From Pseudomonas sp. P818 (GTDB lineage Bacteria; Pseudomonadota; Gammaproteobacteria; Pseudomonadales; Pseudomonadaceae), in contig NZ_ATKM01000002.1 in the NCBI RefSeq assembly GCF_000418555.1, positions 1-37,619 on the forward strand: a DNA stretch of 37,619 nt. Direction: 5' to 3'. Below the pieces are notes generated by a model. It saw nothing but the letters and a program-made list of their open reading frames with translations, did not search any database and was not told the DNA's origin. A program made the translations under genes and the position numbers. This document shows positions 24,218-32,893 of this stretch, in pieces. Each line of letters begins with the position of its first letter. Within the stretch, counting starts at the first letter, position 1.

Positions 24218-24571
24218 ATGAGTATACGGATTGATGACGTGGTGGGCCTGCATTCGCGTGCGCTGGAACTGCGCATGCAACGCAGCGAAATCCTCGCCGC
24301 CAACCTGGCGAACGAAGACACGCCGGGCTTTCTTGCTCGCGATATCGATTTCGCCGGCGAGATGCAGCGCCTCGATCCGCAGCAGGCGTTCGCCGCCAGC
24401 AGCGCCGACCTTAAGTACCGCGTACCGACCCAGCCGTCGCAGGACGGCAACAGCGTCGAGCTGAGTGTGGAGCAGGCCGCGTTCTCCAAGAACGCCATGG
24501 ACTTTCAGACCAGCCTGACCTTTCTCAGCATGAAATTCAGGGGCCTGAAACAGGCCATCGAGGGACGCTGA
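24218..24571 (+). CDS. flgB: Flagellar proximal rod protein FlgB
   Basis: Rod subunit, 117 residues. The N-terminal signature LELRMQRSEILAANLANEDTPGF (rod-type with the ANLANxxTPG motif, about 17-39) and the C-terminal helix MDFQTSLTFLSMKFRGLKQAI are both clear. It is exported by the flagellar type III system, so no signal peptide is expected. It is first in a twelve-gene unit with gaps mostly below 40 bases. The ribosome site is AAGGG. Confidence 0.95.
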   Translation: MSIRIDDVVGLHSRALELRMQRSEILAANLANEDTPGFLARDIDFAGEMQRLDPQQAFAASSADLKYRVPTQPSQDGNSVELSVEQAAFSKNAMDFQTSLTFLSMKFRGLKQAIEGR

Positions 24572-24573
24572 TC

Positions 24574-25002
24574 ATGGCTTTCGACTCCATCTACCGCATC
24601 GCCGGCTCGTCGATGAATGCACAGACCGTGCGCCTGAACACCGTGGCCAGCAACCTGGCCAACGCCGACTCGGCTGCAGCCAACGCCGAGGATGTGTACC
24701 AGGCACGCAAGCCGGTGTTCGCTTCCGTCTACAACAACGACCAACTGACCCGCAGCGTGGGCATGGGTGGCGCCCATGTGCAGGTGCTCGATGTGGTCAG
24801 CGCTGGCCGCGAACCGGTGCGCCGCTACGAGCCGGACAATCCCCTGGCCGACGACCAGGGCTACGTGTTCTACGCCGACATCGACCAGATCGAGGAAATG
24901 ACCGACATGATGTCGGCCACCCGCAGCTTCGAGACCAGCGTCGAAGTGCTCAATCGCCTGAAAAGCATGCAGCAGGGCCTGCTCAAGCTCGGAGAATCCT
25001 GA
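24574..25002 (+). CDS. flgC: Flagellar rod protein FlgC
   Basis: Proximal rod subunit, 142 residues. N-terminal flagella basal-body rod motif MNAQTVRLNTVASNLANADS (about 13-32) and C-terminal MTDMMSATRSFETSVEVLNRLKSM. The central segment NPLADDQGYVFYADID is FlgC-typical. It starts two bases after flgB, and its stop overlaps the flgD start (TGATG). Confidence 0.95.
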   Translation: MAFDSIYRIAGSSMNAQTVRLNTVASNLANADSAAANAEDVYQARKPVFASVYNNDQLTRSVGMGGAHVQVLDVVSAGREPVRRYEPDNPLADDQGYVFYADIDQIEEMTDMMSATRSFETSVEVLNRLKSMQQGLLKLGES

Positions 25003-25679
25003 TGGCCACGGTCAGTAACAACAGCCAGAACACTTCCGCCTACAGCATCGACGAGGCGGTCAAGCAGTCGGTCAACGTCAGCGACGCGACCCAGCTGGAA
25101 AACAACTTCCTCACCCTGATGGTCGCGCAGATCCAGAACCAGGATCCGACCAAACCGGTGGACAGTACCGAGTTCCTCAACCAGTTCGCCGCCATGAGCC
25201 AGGTCAAGAGCCTGGAAAACATGGCCTCGCTGAGCAAGAGCAACCTGGTGCTGCTGGACAACCTGCAGACCCTCACCGCTGCTGGTCTGGTCGGCCAGGA
25301 AGTGAAGGTGGCCACCGAGCAGCTGGAGCTGGGCACGGACAAGGTCAAGGGCGAGGTTAACCTCGAGCATGCCGCCGGCAAGCTGACCCTGGTGGTCACC
25401 GACAGCAACGGCGTGAAGAAGGAGATCGCCCTCGGCTCCCAGGCGCCGGGGCGCGTGCCCTTCGAGCTGGACCCCAAGGCCCTTGGTCTGGCGCCGGGCA
25501 GCTACAAGGTCGAGCTGCAGAGCGACAGTGGCGAGTACCCCAAGGTGGAAGTGGCCGGCCGCATCACCCAGGTGCGCGTCAGCGCCGAAGGCCCGGTGCT
25601 GGAAATCGTCGGCATCGGCTCGGTGCCTTTCTACAACATCACCGAATTCGGCCAGACGCAGACCGCCGGTCTGCTCTGA
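25002..25679 (+). CDS. flgD: Hook assembly scaffold FlgD
   Basis: Hook cap that directs polymerisation of FlgE and is discarded afterwards. 225 residues. The conserved N-terminal FlgD segment NNFLTLMVAQIQNQDPTKPVD (about 33-53) with EFLNQFAAMSQVKSLENM follows a disordered start. The C-terminal half (about 95-215) is the beta-sandwich FLG/tudor-like domain. Start overlaps flgC by one base. Confidence 0.95.
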   Translation: MATVSNNSQNTSAYSIDEAVKQSVNVSDATQLENNFLTLMVAQIQNQDPTKPVDSTEFLNQFAAMSQVKSLENMASLSKSNLVLLDNLQTLTAAGLVGQEVKVATEQLELGTDKVKGEVNLEHAAGKLTLVVTDSNGVKKEIALGSQAPGRVPFELDPKALGLAPGSYKVELQSDSGEYPKVEVAGRITQVRVSAEGPVLEIVGIGSVPFYNITEFGQTQTAGLL

Positions 25680-25715
25680 TCCTTTCTTTCCATTGTTTTC
25701 AAAGGTCCAGTCGCC

Positions 25716-26903
25716 ATGAGTTTCAACATCGCCATGACCGGCCTCAGCGCCGTCAACGAACAGCTCAACACCATCAGCCACAACATCGCCAACGCCGGCA
25801 CCACCGGCTTCAAGTCGTCGCGCACCGAGTTCGGCAGCATCTATGCCGACAGCCAGGCGATGGGCGTGGAAGTGCTGGCCACCACCCAGAGCATCAGCCA
25901 GGGCGGCTCCCTGGTGACCACCGGGCGCAGCCTGGACCTGGCCATCTCCGGCGGCGGCTTCTTCGTCACTCGCGGCAGCAACGGTGATGTCAGCTACACC
26001 CGCGCCGGCGTATTCGGTGCCGACAAGGACAACTACATCGTCAATGCCGCCGGCCTGAAGCTGCAGGGCTATCCGGTGGACGCCGCCGGCAACCTGCTGG
26101 TCGGCGCCATGGGCGACCTGCAGCTGCAGAACGCCAACCTGCCGGCGCGCGCCACCGACAGCCTGGCCTTCGTCATGAACCTGGATTCCAACCAGAGCGT
26201 GCCGACCGCTGCGCCCTTCGATCCGGCGGACGTCAACACCTACAACTCCACCTACACCACCAAGGTGTTCGACTCCCAGGGCAAGGAACACACCCTGACC
26301 CAGTATTTCGTTAAGACCGGCGACAACGCCTGGGAAGCCCACTACTACGCCGACGGCGCCGCCGTCGGTGGCCCGCAGGCACTGACCTTCGGCACCAACG
26401 GCAGCCTCACCGCGCCGGTCGGCCCGGTGGCTGTCGGCTTCCCGCTGCCGGGTGTCGATCCGATGAACATCGCCATCGACTACAGCAACTCCAGCCAGTA
26501 CGGCTCCGACTTCGTCGTCACCAGCAACCGCGCCAGCGGCTACGCGGCCGGCGAGCAGACCGGCCTGTCGGTGGAGAAGGACGGCATGGTCTACGCCAAC
26601 TACAGCAACGGCCAGCGCATGCTGCAGGGCCAGGTGGCGCTGGCCAACTTCGCCAATGCCGGTGGGCTGAAGAACGTCAGCGGCACCGCCTGGGTGGAAA
26701 CCGCCGACTCCGGCGCGGCGTTGATCGGTGTGCCGGGTGTCGGCCCGTTCGGCGAGCTGGTGGCCGGCTCGCTGGAGAATTCCAACGTCGACCTGACCCA
26801 GCAACTGGTCGGCCTGATGGAGGGCCAGCGCAACTACCAGGCCAACACCAAGGTGCTGACCACCAACAAGGAACTCACCCAAGTGCTGTTCGGCGCAATC
26901 TGA
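25716..26903 (+). CDS. flgE: Flagellar hook protein FlgE
   Basis: Structural subunit of the universal joint. 395 residues. D0 ends are conserved: MSFNIAMTGLSAVNEQLNTI and SHNIANAGTTGFKSSRTEFG at the start, and LVGLMEGQRNYQANTKVLTT near the C-terminus. Between them lie the D1/D2 domains with GGGFFVTRGSNGDVSYTRAG and the hook-type NSTYTTKVFDSQGKEHTLTQYF. Length matches lateral hooks and short FlgE types. It lies 36 bases after flgD and 9 before flgF. Confidence 0.96.
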   Translation: MSFNIAMTGLSAVNEQLNTISHNIANAGTTGFKSSRTEFGSIYADSQAMGVEVLATTQSISQGGSLVTTGRSLDLAISGGGFFVTRGSNGDVSYTRAGVFGADKDNYIVNAAGLKLQGYPVDAAGNLLVGAMGDLQLQNANLPARATDSLAFVMNLDSNQSVPTAAPFDPADVNTYNSTYTTKVFDSQGKEHTLTQYFVKTGDNAWEAHYYADGAAVGGPQALTFGTNGSLTAPVGPVAVGFPLPGVDPMNIAIDYSNSSQYGSDFVVTSNRASGYAAGEQTGLSVEKDGMVYANYSNGQRMLQGQVALANFANAGGLKNVSGTAWVETADSGAALIGVPGVGPFGELVAGSLENSNVDLTQQLVGLMEGQRNYQANTKVLTTNKELTQVLFGAI

Positions 26904-26912
26904 GGCTGACCC

Positions 26913-27644
26913 ATGGACCGTCTCGGCTACACCGCAATGACCGCCGCCAGCCGCACCATGAGCTCGCTCACGGTGCGCGCCAACAACCTGGCCAACGTCA
27001 ACACCCCCGGCTTCCGTGCCGACCTGGAGCAGGCCCAGGCCGTCGCCGTGGAAGGCTACGGCTACGACAGCCGGCACCTGGCACAGGTGAAGAACAACGG
27101 CGTGAGCCTGGCGCCCGGCGCGCTGATGGCCACCGGACGTGATCTCGACGTGGCGATTCAGGGCCGCGGTCTGTTCGCCGTCGAGGGTGACGGTGGCGCG
27201 GAGCGTTATACGCGCAACGGCGCGCTGCAGGTCGATGCCGACCTGCGCCTGACCCTGAACGGCCGCGCCGTGCTGGGCGAAGGCGGCCCCATCGTGCTGC
27301 CGGAGTACGACAGCCTGCATATCGGTCGTGACGGTACGGTTTCGGTGATCCCGCGTGGCGACTTCGTTACCGCGGAGGTCGATCGTATTCGCGTGGTGGA
27401 CGTCGATGCCGCCGACCTGACCAAGGATGCCAGCGGACTGCTGACGCGAACCGATGGCCAGCCGGCCGAAGACATGGACGCGCCGGTACTGGTTTCCGGC
27501 TATCTGGAAGCGAGCAACGTCGGCGCCATCGATCAGTTGGTGGCGACCATGAGCCTGAACCGCCTGTTCGAGACCCAGGTAAAGATGATGAAGGCCGCCG
27601 AGGACCTGTCCGAGGCCGGCAACCGGATGATCCGCGGTTCGTAG
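26913..27644 (+). CDS. flgF: Flagellar rod protein FlgF
   Basis: Proximal rod protein, 243 residues. N-terminus MDRLGYTAMTAASRTMSSL then VRANNLANVNTPGFRADLEQ (the ANNLANxxTPGF motif); C-terminal VSGYLEASNVGAIDQLVATM and the helical end. It is the last gene before a 170-base interruption of the operon that is filled by repeats (27658-27800). Confidence 0.94.
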   Translation: MDRLGYTAMTAASRTMSSLTVRANNLANVNTPGFRADLEQAQAVAVEGYGYDSRHLAQVKNNGVSLAPGALMATGRDLDVAIQGRGLFAVEGDGGAERYTRNGALQVDADLRLTLNGRAVLGEGGPIVLPEYDSLHIGRDGTVSVIPRGDFVTAEVDRIRVVDVDAADLTKDASGLLTRTDGQPAEDMDAPVLVSGYLEASNVGAIDQLVATMSLNRLFETQVKMMKAAEDLSEAGNRMIRGS

Positions 27645-27657
27645 CGCCGTAGAACCG

Positions 27658-27800
27658 TAGGGTGGGCTTCAGCCCACCGGCGTGCTCTGCAATGGTGGGC
27701 TAAAGCGGATCGCCGCCCGGCCCACCCTACGGGTGACGAGAAACGACGAGTAGCCCGGATGTAATCCGGGAACGATTTCCCCGGATTGCATCCGGGCTAC
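27658..27800. repeat. Composite inverted repeat inserted between flgF and flgG
   Basis: First element GTAGGGTGGG (27658-27667) with inverse CCCACCCTAC (27721-27730); inside it the arm TGGGCTTCAGCCCA can also fold. Second element GTAGCCCGGATG (27750-27761) with inverse CATCCGGGCTAC (27789-27800). It has the same order and unit sequence as 18285-18419. It interrupts an otherwise tightly packed operon; the flgG ribosome site (GAGGAG) comes directly after the last arm. Confidence 0.8.
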
Positions 27801-27814
27801 AGAGGAGACACGAC

Positions 27815-28600
27815 ATGAGTTCCGCACTTTGGGTCAGCAAGACCGGCCTGGCCGCCCAGGACAAGGCCATGAGCGCCGTGGCCAACAACCTGGCCAACGT
27901 CAACACCAACGGTTTCAAGAGCGACCGCGTGGTGTTCGAGGACCTGTTCTACGCCATCGAACTGCAGCCGGGCGCCCAGGCCGATCAGGTCAACACCGTG
28001 CCCTCCGGCATCCAGCTCGGTAGTGGCGTGCGCGTGGCCGGTACGCAGAAGGTATTCACCGAAGGCAGCATCCAGACCACCGGCCAGCCGATGGACCTGG
28101 CGATCATCGGTGCCGGCTTCTTCCAGGTGGAAGCGCCCAACGGCGATATCTACTACACCGAGAACGGTCAGCTGCAGCTCAACGCCGAAGGTATGATCGT
28201 CAACTCCCAGGGTCTGCCGCTGACGCCTGCTATCGAAGTGCCGGCCGGCAGCAGCCGTTTCACCGTGGGCAGCGACGGCATCGTCACCGCGGTACTGGCC
28301 GGCGACACCCTGCCGTCGGAGCTGGGCCAGATCACCCTGGTCAACTTCACCAACCCGGGCGGCCTCGAAGCCCTCGGTGGCAACCTCTATCGCGAGACCG
28401 TGGCCAGCGGCGAACCCGTCGAGGGCGTGCCGGGCGAGGAGGGCCTGGGCAATCTCAAGCAGGGCGTGCTGGAAGGCTCCAACGTGCAGGTGGTCGAGGC
28501 CATGGTCAACATGATCTCCATCCAGCGTGCCTACGAGGCCAACGCCAAGGTGCTCGACGCCGCGTCGGGCATGCAGCAGTTCCTCAACCAGACCGTGTGA
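27815..28600 (+). CDS. flgG: Flagellar distal rod protein FlgG
   Basis: Main distal rod subunit, 261 residues (the family norm). N-terminus MSSALWVSKTGLAAQDKAMS with AVANNLANVNTNGFKSDRVV; central GAGFFQVEAPNGDIYYTENG; C-terminal LEGSNVQVVEAMVNMISIQR and the helical end. It is separated from flgF by repeats, but is followed at once by flgH. The ribosome site GAGGAG lies 9 bases before the ATG. Confidence 0.96.
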   Translation: MSSALWVSKTGLAAQDKAMSAVANNLANVNTNGFKSDRVVFEDLFYAIELQPGAQADQVNTVPSGIQLGSGVRVAGTQKVFTEGSIQTTGQPMDLAIIGAGFFQVEAPNGDIYYTENGQLQLNAEGMIVNSQGLPLTPAIEVPAGSSRFTVGSDGIVTAVLAGDTLPSELGQITLVNFTNPGGLEALGGNLYRETVASGEPVEGVPGEEGLGNLKQGVLEGSNVQVVEAMVNMISIQRAYEANAKVLDAASGMQQFLNQTV

Positions 28601-28605
28601 CCGCC

Positions 28606-29268
28606 ATGACCCGCCTGCTTCCGCTCGCTCTGCTGCTGGTCCTCGGCGGCTGCGCCAGCTTCAACGAGATGCTGCCTGACGAGGACTCCAGCCACTACGA
28701 GCCGCTGGCGCTGGACTACAGCGTGCCGCCGACCACCAGCGGCGGGCTGTTTCGCAGCGGCTACAGCGGCTCGCTGATCGGCGACAAGCGCGCAGTGCGG
28801 GTCGGCGACATCCTCACCGTGGTGCTGGACGAGTCCACCCAGTCGAGCAAGAGCGCCGGCACCAGTTTCGGCAAGAAGTCCGGGGTTTCGGTTGGCATAC
28901 CCACTGTGCTGGGCAAGACCTACGACCGCCTGGAAAGCTCCGCCGAGGCCGAGCGTGATTTCAATGGCTCGGCGCGCAGCTCGCAGCAGAACACCCTGCG
29001 CGGGTCCATCGCCGTGACCGTGCATCAGGTGCTGCCCAACGGCACCCTGCTGATCAAGGGCGAGAAGGCCCTGCGCCTGAACCAGGGTGACGAGTACATC
29101 CGTTTGGTCGGCCTGGTGCGCATGGACGACATCAACCGCGCCAACCAGGTGTCCTCGCAGAACGTGGCCAATGCGCGCATTTCCTACGCCGGTCGCGGCG
29201 TGCTCAACGACAGCAACTCGGCAGGCTGGCTGACGCGCTTCTTCGCCCACCCGCTGTTCCCGCTCTAA
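28606..29268 (+). CDS. flgH: Flagellar L-ring lipoprotein FlgH
   Basis: Outer-membrane ring around the rod. 220 residues. Lipoprotein signal peptide MTRLLPLALLLVLGGCASF with lipobox LGGC and lipidated Cys16. Family segments: GSLIGDKRAVRVGDILTVVL, the Ser-rich middle and VTVHQVLPNGTLLIKGEKAL, ending with NARISYAGRGVLNDSN. The ATG at 28606 is preferred; a GTG at 28597 overlapping the flgG stop would add three residues. Confidence 0.95.
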   Translation: MTRLLPLALLLVLGGCASFNEMLPDEDSSHYEPLALDYSVPPTTSGGLFRSGYSGSLIGDKRAVRVGDILTVVLDESTQSSKSAGTSFGKKSGVSVGIPTVLGKTYDRLESSAEAERDFNGSARSSQQNTLRGSIAVTVHQVLPNGTLLIKGEKALRLNQGDEYIRLVGLVRMDDINRANQVSSQNVANARISYAGRGVLNDSNSAGWLTRFFAHPLFPL

Positions 29269-29278
29269 GGCCTGGACC

Positions 29279-30373
29279 ATGATCAAACGTATTCTCGTCG
29301 CCTGTGTCCTGATCTGGCCGTTATCGACCAAGGCCGTGCCGCTGATGGACCTGGTGGATATCGAAGGCATCCGTGGCAACCAATTGATCGGCTATGGCCT
29401 GGTGGTCGGCCTCGACGGCACCGGCGACAAGAACCAGGTGCGCTTCACCAGCCAGTCGGTGGCCAACATGATCAAGCAGTTCGGCATCAACCTGCCGCCG
29501 AACGTCGATCCCAAACTGAAGAACGTCGCCGCGGTGACCGTCACTGCGGAAATTCCGCCGTCCTACAGCCCTGGGCAGACGGTGGATGTCACCGTCGCCT
29601 CGCTGGGCGACGCCAAGAGCCTGCGCGGCGGCCAGCTACTGATGACCCCGCTGCAGGGTGTCGACGGCGAAACCTATGCCCTGGCCCAGGGTGCCATCGT
29701 CGTTGGCGGCCTCAACGCCAGCGGCCAGAGCGGCTCCAGCGTGGCGATCAACTCGGCCAACAGCGGTCGCGTGCCCAACGGCGCCACCGTTGAGCGAATG
29801 ATCCCCAGCGACTTCAGCGAGCGTGACGAAGTCATGCTCAACCTGCGCCAGCCCAGCTTCCAGACCGCCGCCAAGGTAGTCGAGGCGGTCAACGGCCGTT
29901 TCGGCAGCGGCACCGCCAGCGCCCTGAACTCGACCAAGATCGCCATTCGCGCACCCATCACCAGCACCCAGCGCATCGGCTTCATGGCCATGTTGGAGGG
30001 TCTCGAAGTGGAAGAAGGCCGCGAACGGCCCAAGGTGGTGTTCAACAGCCGCACCGGTACCGTGGTGGTCGGCCAGGGTGTGCGCGTCAAGGCCGCCGCT
30101 GTGGCCCACGGTACGCTGACCGTGACCATCAGCGAGAACCCGCAGGTCAGCCAGCCCAATGCCTTCTCCGGCGGCCAGACCGCTGTGGTGCCGCGCTCCG
30201 ACGTCGCCGTCAGCCAGGACAAGAACGCCATGTTCAAGTGGCCCGATGGCGCCAGCCTGGACAGCATCATCAACACCGTGAACAGCCTCGGCGCCACCCC
30301 GGACGATGTCATGAGCATCCTCCAGGCGCTGGAACAGGCCGGTGCCCTCAATGCCGAACTGATCGTGATCTGA
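29279..30373 (+). CDS. flgI: Flagellar P-ring protein FlgI
   Basis: Periplasmic ring protein in the peptidoglycan layer. 364 residues with a Sec signal peptide (about 1-20, MIKRILVACVLIWPLSTKAV). The highly conserved LMDLVDIEGIRGNQLIGYGL, VVGLDGTGDKNQVRFTSQSV and C-terminal VNSLGATPDDVMSILQALEQ are all present. It depends on FlgA, which is encoded at the other end of this block. It starts 10 bases after flgH and ends 3 bases before flgJ. Confidence 0.97.
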   Translation: MIKRILVACVLIWPLSTKAVPLMDLVDIEGIRGNQLIGYGLVVGLDGTGDKNQVRFTSQSVANMIKQFGINLPPNVDPKLKNVAAVTVTAEIPPSYSPGQTVDVTVASLGDAKSLRGGQLLMTPLQGVDGETYALAQGAIVVGGLNASGQSGSSVAINSANSGRVPNGATVERMIPSDFSERDEVMLNLRQPSFQTAAKVVEAVNGRFGSGTASALNSTKIAIRAPITSTQRIGFMAMLEGLEVEEGRERPKVVFNSRTGTVVVGQGVRVKAAAVAHGTLTVTISENPQVSQPNAFSGGQTAVVPRSDVAVSQDKNAMFKWPDGASLDSIINTVNSLGATPDDVMSILQALEQAGALNAELIVI

Positions 30374-30376
30374 GCC

Positions 30377-31498
30377 ATGAGCATCGTTTCCCTCGCCCAA
30401 CACATGAACAGCCACCGCGGCAGCGCCGACGGCATCGGCACTGCCCGCGAGCAGCAGCTGCAGGCTGCGGCCGAGCAGTTCGAGGCCTTGTTCCTGCAGC
30501 AGATCCTCAAGCAGATGCGCAAGGCCAGCGACGTGCTCGCCGAAGGCAACCCGATGCGCAGCCGCGAGATGGACACCATGCGCGACTTCTACGACGAGGT
30601 GCTGGCCGAGACCCTGGCCGGGCGCAAGCAGACCGGCATCGCCGACATGCTGGTCAAGCAGCTGTCCGGCGCTGGCGGCAGCGCGGTGGACATGGATGCG
30701 GCCGGGGCAGCGGCGCGTGCCGCCGAGCTGCCGTCACGCAGTGGCAGTCTGCTGGAGCCGCTGCGCAGCACCTGGCAGCGTGGCATCGACAGCCTCGGCA
30801 AGGTCTGGGACAAGGGCTCGGCGGGGTTCGTCGCCCTGGTCGATCGGGTCATCCAGCAGGAATCGGCCGGTCGCGTCGATGCCGTATCGCCCAAGGGCGC
30901 GCGCGGCCTGATGCAGCTGATGCCGGACACTGCGCGGGAAATGGCCGCCGAACTCGGCCTGCCATTCAGCGAAGCCCGCCTGACCACGGACGCCGCCTAT
31001 AACAAGCGTCTGGGCAGTGCCTACCTGGACAAGATGCTGCAGCGCTACGACGGCCACCAGGCCCTGGCGCTGGCCGCCTACAACGCCGGCCCCGGCCGCG
31101 TCGACGAGTGGCTCAAGGTCAACGGCGACCCGCGCCGCGGCGAGATCGCCACCGGCGCCTGGATCGAGCGCATCCCCTTTCAGGAAACCCGCGACTACAC
31201 GCGCAAGATCCTCGGCGATTTGGCCAAGGCCGAGCAGCCGCCCAAGGATGATGCACAGGTCAGCAGCCCGCTCAGCGCGCAGACCCGCCAGCAGCTGGCC
31301 AGTGCCCTGAGCGCTGACAGCGGCCTGCTGCTCGGCACCGTTGCCGGCAAGCAGGCGCTGGTGCGTGATGAATTTAAGTCCGCCGGCGATTCCGTCGCCC
31401 TGTCCTCAGTAACAGCCCAATCCGCTGCCGACGACGCCCGTGCGCCGCGTCTGGCGGCCTTCGCTCAGCCGATGCGCTTCGAGCGACAGGAGAGTTAA
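30377..31498 (+). CDS. flgJ: FlgJ: rod cap fused to a lytic transglycosylase (SLT) domain
   Basis: 373 residues. The N-terminal rod-cap domain (about 25-95) is standard FlgJ: AAEQFEALFLQQILKQMRKA and the conserved MDTMRDFYDEVLA. After a linker, the C-terminal domain (about 145-290) is an SLT family 1 lytic transglycosylase, not the GH73 glucosaminidase usual in enteric and polar-pseudomonad FlgJ. Catalytic Glu162 lies in QQESAGRVDAVSPKGARGLM, followed by QLMPDTAREMAAELG, the AYNAGPGRV motif (about 234-242) and IPFQETRDYTRKI. It would cap rod growth and open the murein with a different bond chemistry. A further low-complexity tail follows. Confidence 0.93.
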   Translation: MSIVSLAQHMNSHRGSADGIGTAREQQLQAAAEQFEALFLQQILKQMRKASDVLAEGNPMRSREMDTMRDFYDEVLAETLAGRKQTGIADMLVKQLSGAGGSAVDMDAAGAAARAAELPSRSGSLLEPLRSTWQRGIDSLGKVWDKGSAGFVALVDRVIQQESAGRVDAVSPKGARGLMQLMPDTAREMAAELGLPFSEARLTTDAAYNKRLGSAYLDKMLQRYDGHQALALAAYNAGPGRVDEWLKVNGDPRRGEIATGAWIERIPFQETRDYTRKILGDLAKAEQPPKDDAQVSSPLSAQTRQQLASALSADSGLLLGTVAGKQALVRDEFKSAGDSVALSSVTAQSAADDARAPRLAAFAQPMRFERQES

Positions 31499-31501
31499 TT
31501 C

Positions 31502-32869
31502 GTGAGCATCCTCAACCAGATCGCCTACAGCGGCGTGCGTGCCAGCCAGGTGGCCCTGGCCACCACCGGGCAGAACATCGCCAACGTCAAGACGCCGGGC
31601 TTCAGCCGCCTGCAGACCATCACCGGGTCGCTGGCCGGGCAGGGCGGGCTGAGCGTCGGCGGCGGTGTCGAGGTGATCAGCATCCGCCGCATGACTAACG
31701 AATTTCATAACCAGCAGCTGTGGCGTGCCACCACCGAGCAGAACTTCTATAGTGCCTCGCAGCAGTACCTGACCGCGCTGGAAGCGCTGATGTCCGGCAG
31801 CGGTTCGAGCATCAGCGCCGGCCTCGACCAGTTCTTCGCTGCCCTCAGCGAGGCCAGCGCCACGCCGGGCTCCATCGCCCTGCGCCAGCAGATCATCAGC
31901 GAGGCCGGCAACCTGGCGCAGCGCTTCAACGGCCTGAGCAGCAATATCGACGCGCAGGTCAAGGCGCTGCAGGAGCAGCGCACGGCCATGGCCACCGAGA
32001 TCAACGGCCTGACCGAGAACATCGCCCTGCTCAACAAGAAGATCGTCGAGACCGAGTCGGTCAAGGGTGACAGCACCGCGTTGCGTGATCAGCGCGAGAG
32101 CCTGGTCGGCCAGCTCAGCCAGTTCGCCAAATTGCGTATCAACGAAACGGCGGACGGTTCGGTCAGCGTCGCCCTGGCCAATGGTCAGCCGCTGGTGGCC
32201 GGGCCTACCGCCGGCCAGCTCAAGGTGGCGATGACCGCGAGCGGCGAGCAGGAAGTCAGCCTGGCGTTTGCCGGCACCAGCTTCCCGCTGCGCCAGGATG
32301 GCTTCGGCGGCGCCTTCGGCGGCCTCCACGAGGTCGAGTACGGCAGCTTGCGGCCCAACCTGGACGCCCTGCATGACATGGCCAGCCAACTGGCGCAGAT
32401 GGTCAACGACGTGCTCGCCACTGGCTTCGACCTCAATGGCAATCCGGGCCAGCCGCTGTTTGTCTACGATCCGACCAGTACCACTGCGCTGTTGCGTGTC
32501 GAGCCTTTGACCGCCGAGCAACTGGCGCTGTCTTCGGCTGCAGGGGAGACCGGCAACAACGAAGTGCTGCTGAACCTGCTCGGGCTGAAGAACCAGACCA
32601 TCACCCTGAACGGCAGCCAGGTCACCCTCAACGACGCCTACGCCGGCCTGCTTGGCCAGGTGGCCAGCGACAGCCGACAGAATCAGGCCGACCTCAAGTC
32701 CGCCACCGCCGTGACCCAGCAGGCCCAATCGCAGCGCGACAGCGTCAGCGCCGTGAGCCTGGACGAGGAGGCGGTCAACCTGATGACCTACCAGCAGGCC
32801 TACCAGGCCAACATGAAGGTGATCAGCACCGCCAACCAGTTGTTCGACGACATGCTTGCCGCGTTCTGA
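31502..32869 (+). CDS. flgK: Hook-filament junction protein FlgK
   Basis: First hook-associated protein, joining hook to filament with FlgL. 455 residues, on the short side for FlgK. N-terminal SILNQIAYSGVRASQVALAT and GQNIANVKTPGFSRLQTI; central helical region; C-terminal SVSAVSLDEEAVNLMTYQQA and YQANMKVISTANQLFDDMLA. The start is GTG at 31502, three bases after flgJ (ribosome site AGGAGAG). Confidence 0.94.
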   Translation: MSILNQIAYSGVRASQVALATTGQNIANVKTPGFSRLQTITGSLAGQGGLSVGGGVEVISIRRMTNEFHNQQLWRATTEQNFYSASQQYLTALEALMSGSGSSISAGLDQFFAALSEASATPGSIALRQQIISEAGNLAQRFNGLSSNIDAQVKALQEQRTAMATEINGLTENIALLNKKIVETESVKGDSTALRDQRESLVGQLSQFAKLRINETADGSVSVALANGQPLVAGPTAGQLKVAMTASGEQEVSLAFAGTSFPLRQDGFGGAFGGLHEVEYGSLRPNLDALHDMASQLAQMVNDVLATGFDLNGNPGQPLFVYDPTSTTALLRVEPLTAEQLALSSAAGETGNNEVLLNLLGLKNQTITLNGSQVTLNDAYAGLLGQVASDSRQNQADLKSATAVTQQAQSQRDSVSAVSLDEEAVNLMTYQQAYQANMKVISTANQLFDDMLAAF

Positions 32870-32893
32870 CGCGGTGCCAGAGAGATTTCAGCC

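Noticed and set aside
24870..27320. Very long open frame (816 codons) on the minus strand opposite flgC-flgD-flgE-flgF
   Set aside because: The plus strand encodes four clear flagellar proteins there. The antisense product is Val/Gly/His/Gln-rich without domains, a usual effect of high-GC codon bias.
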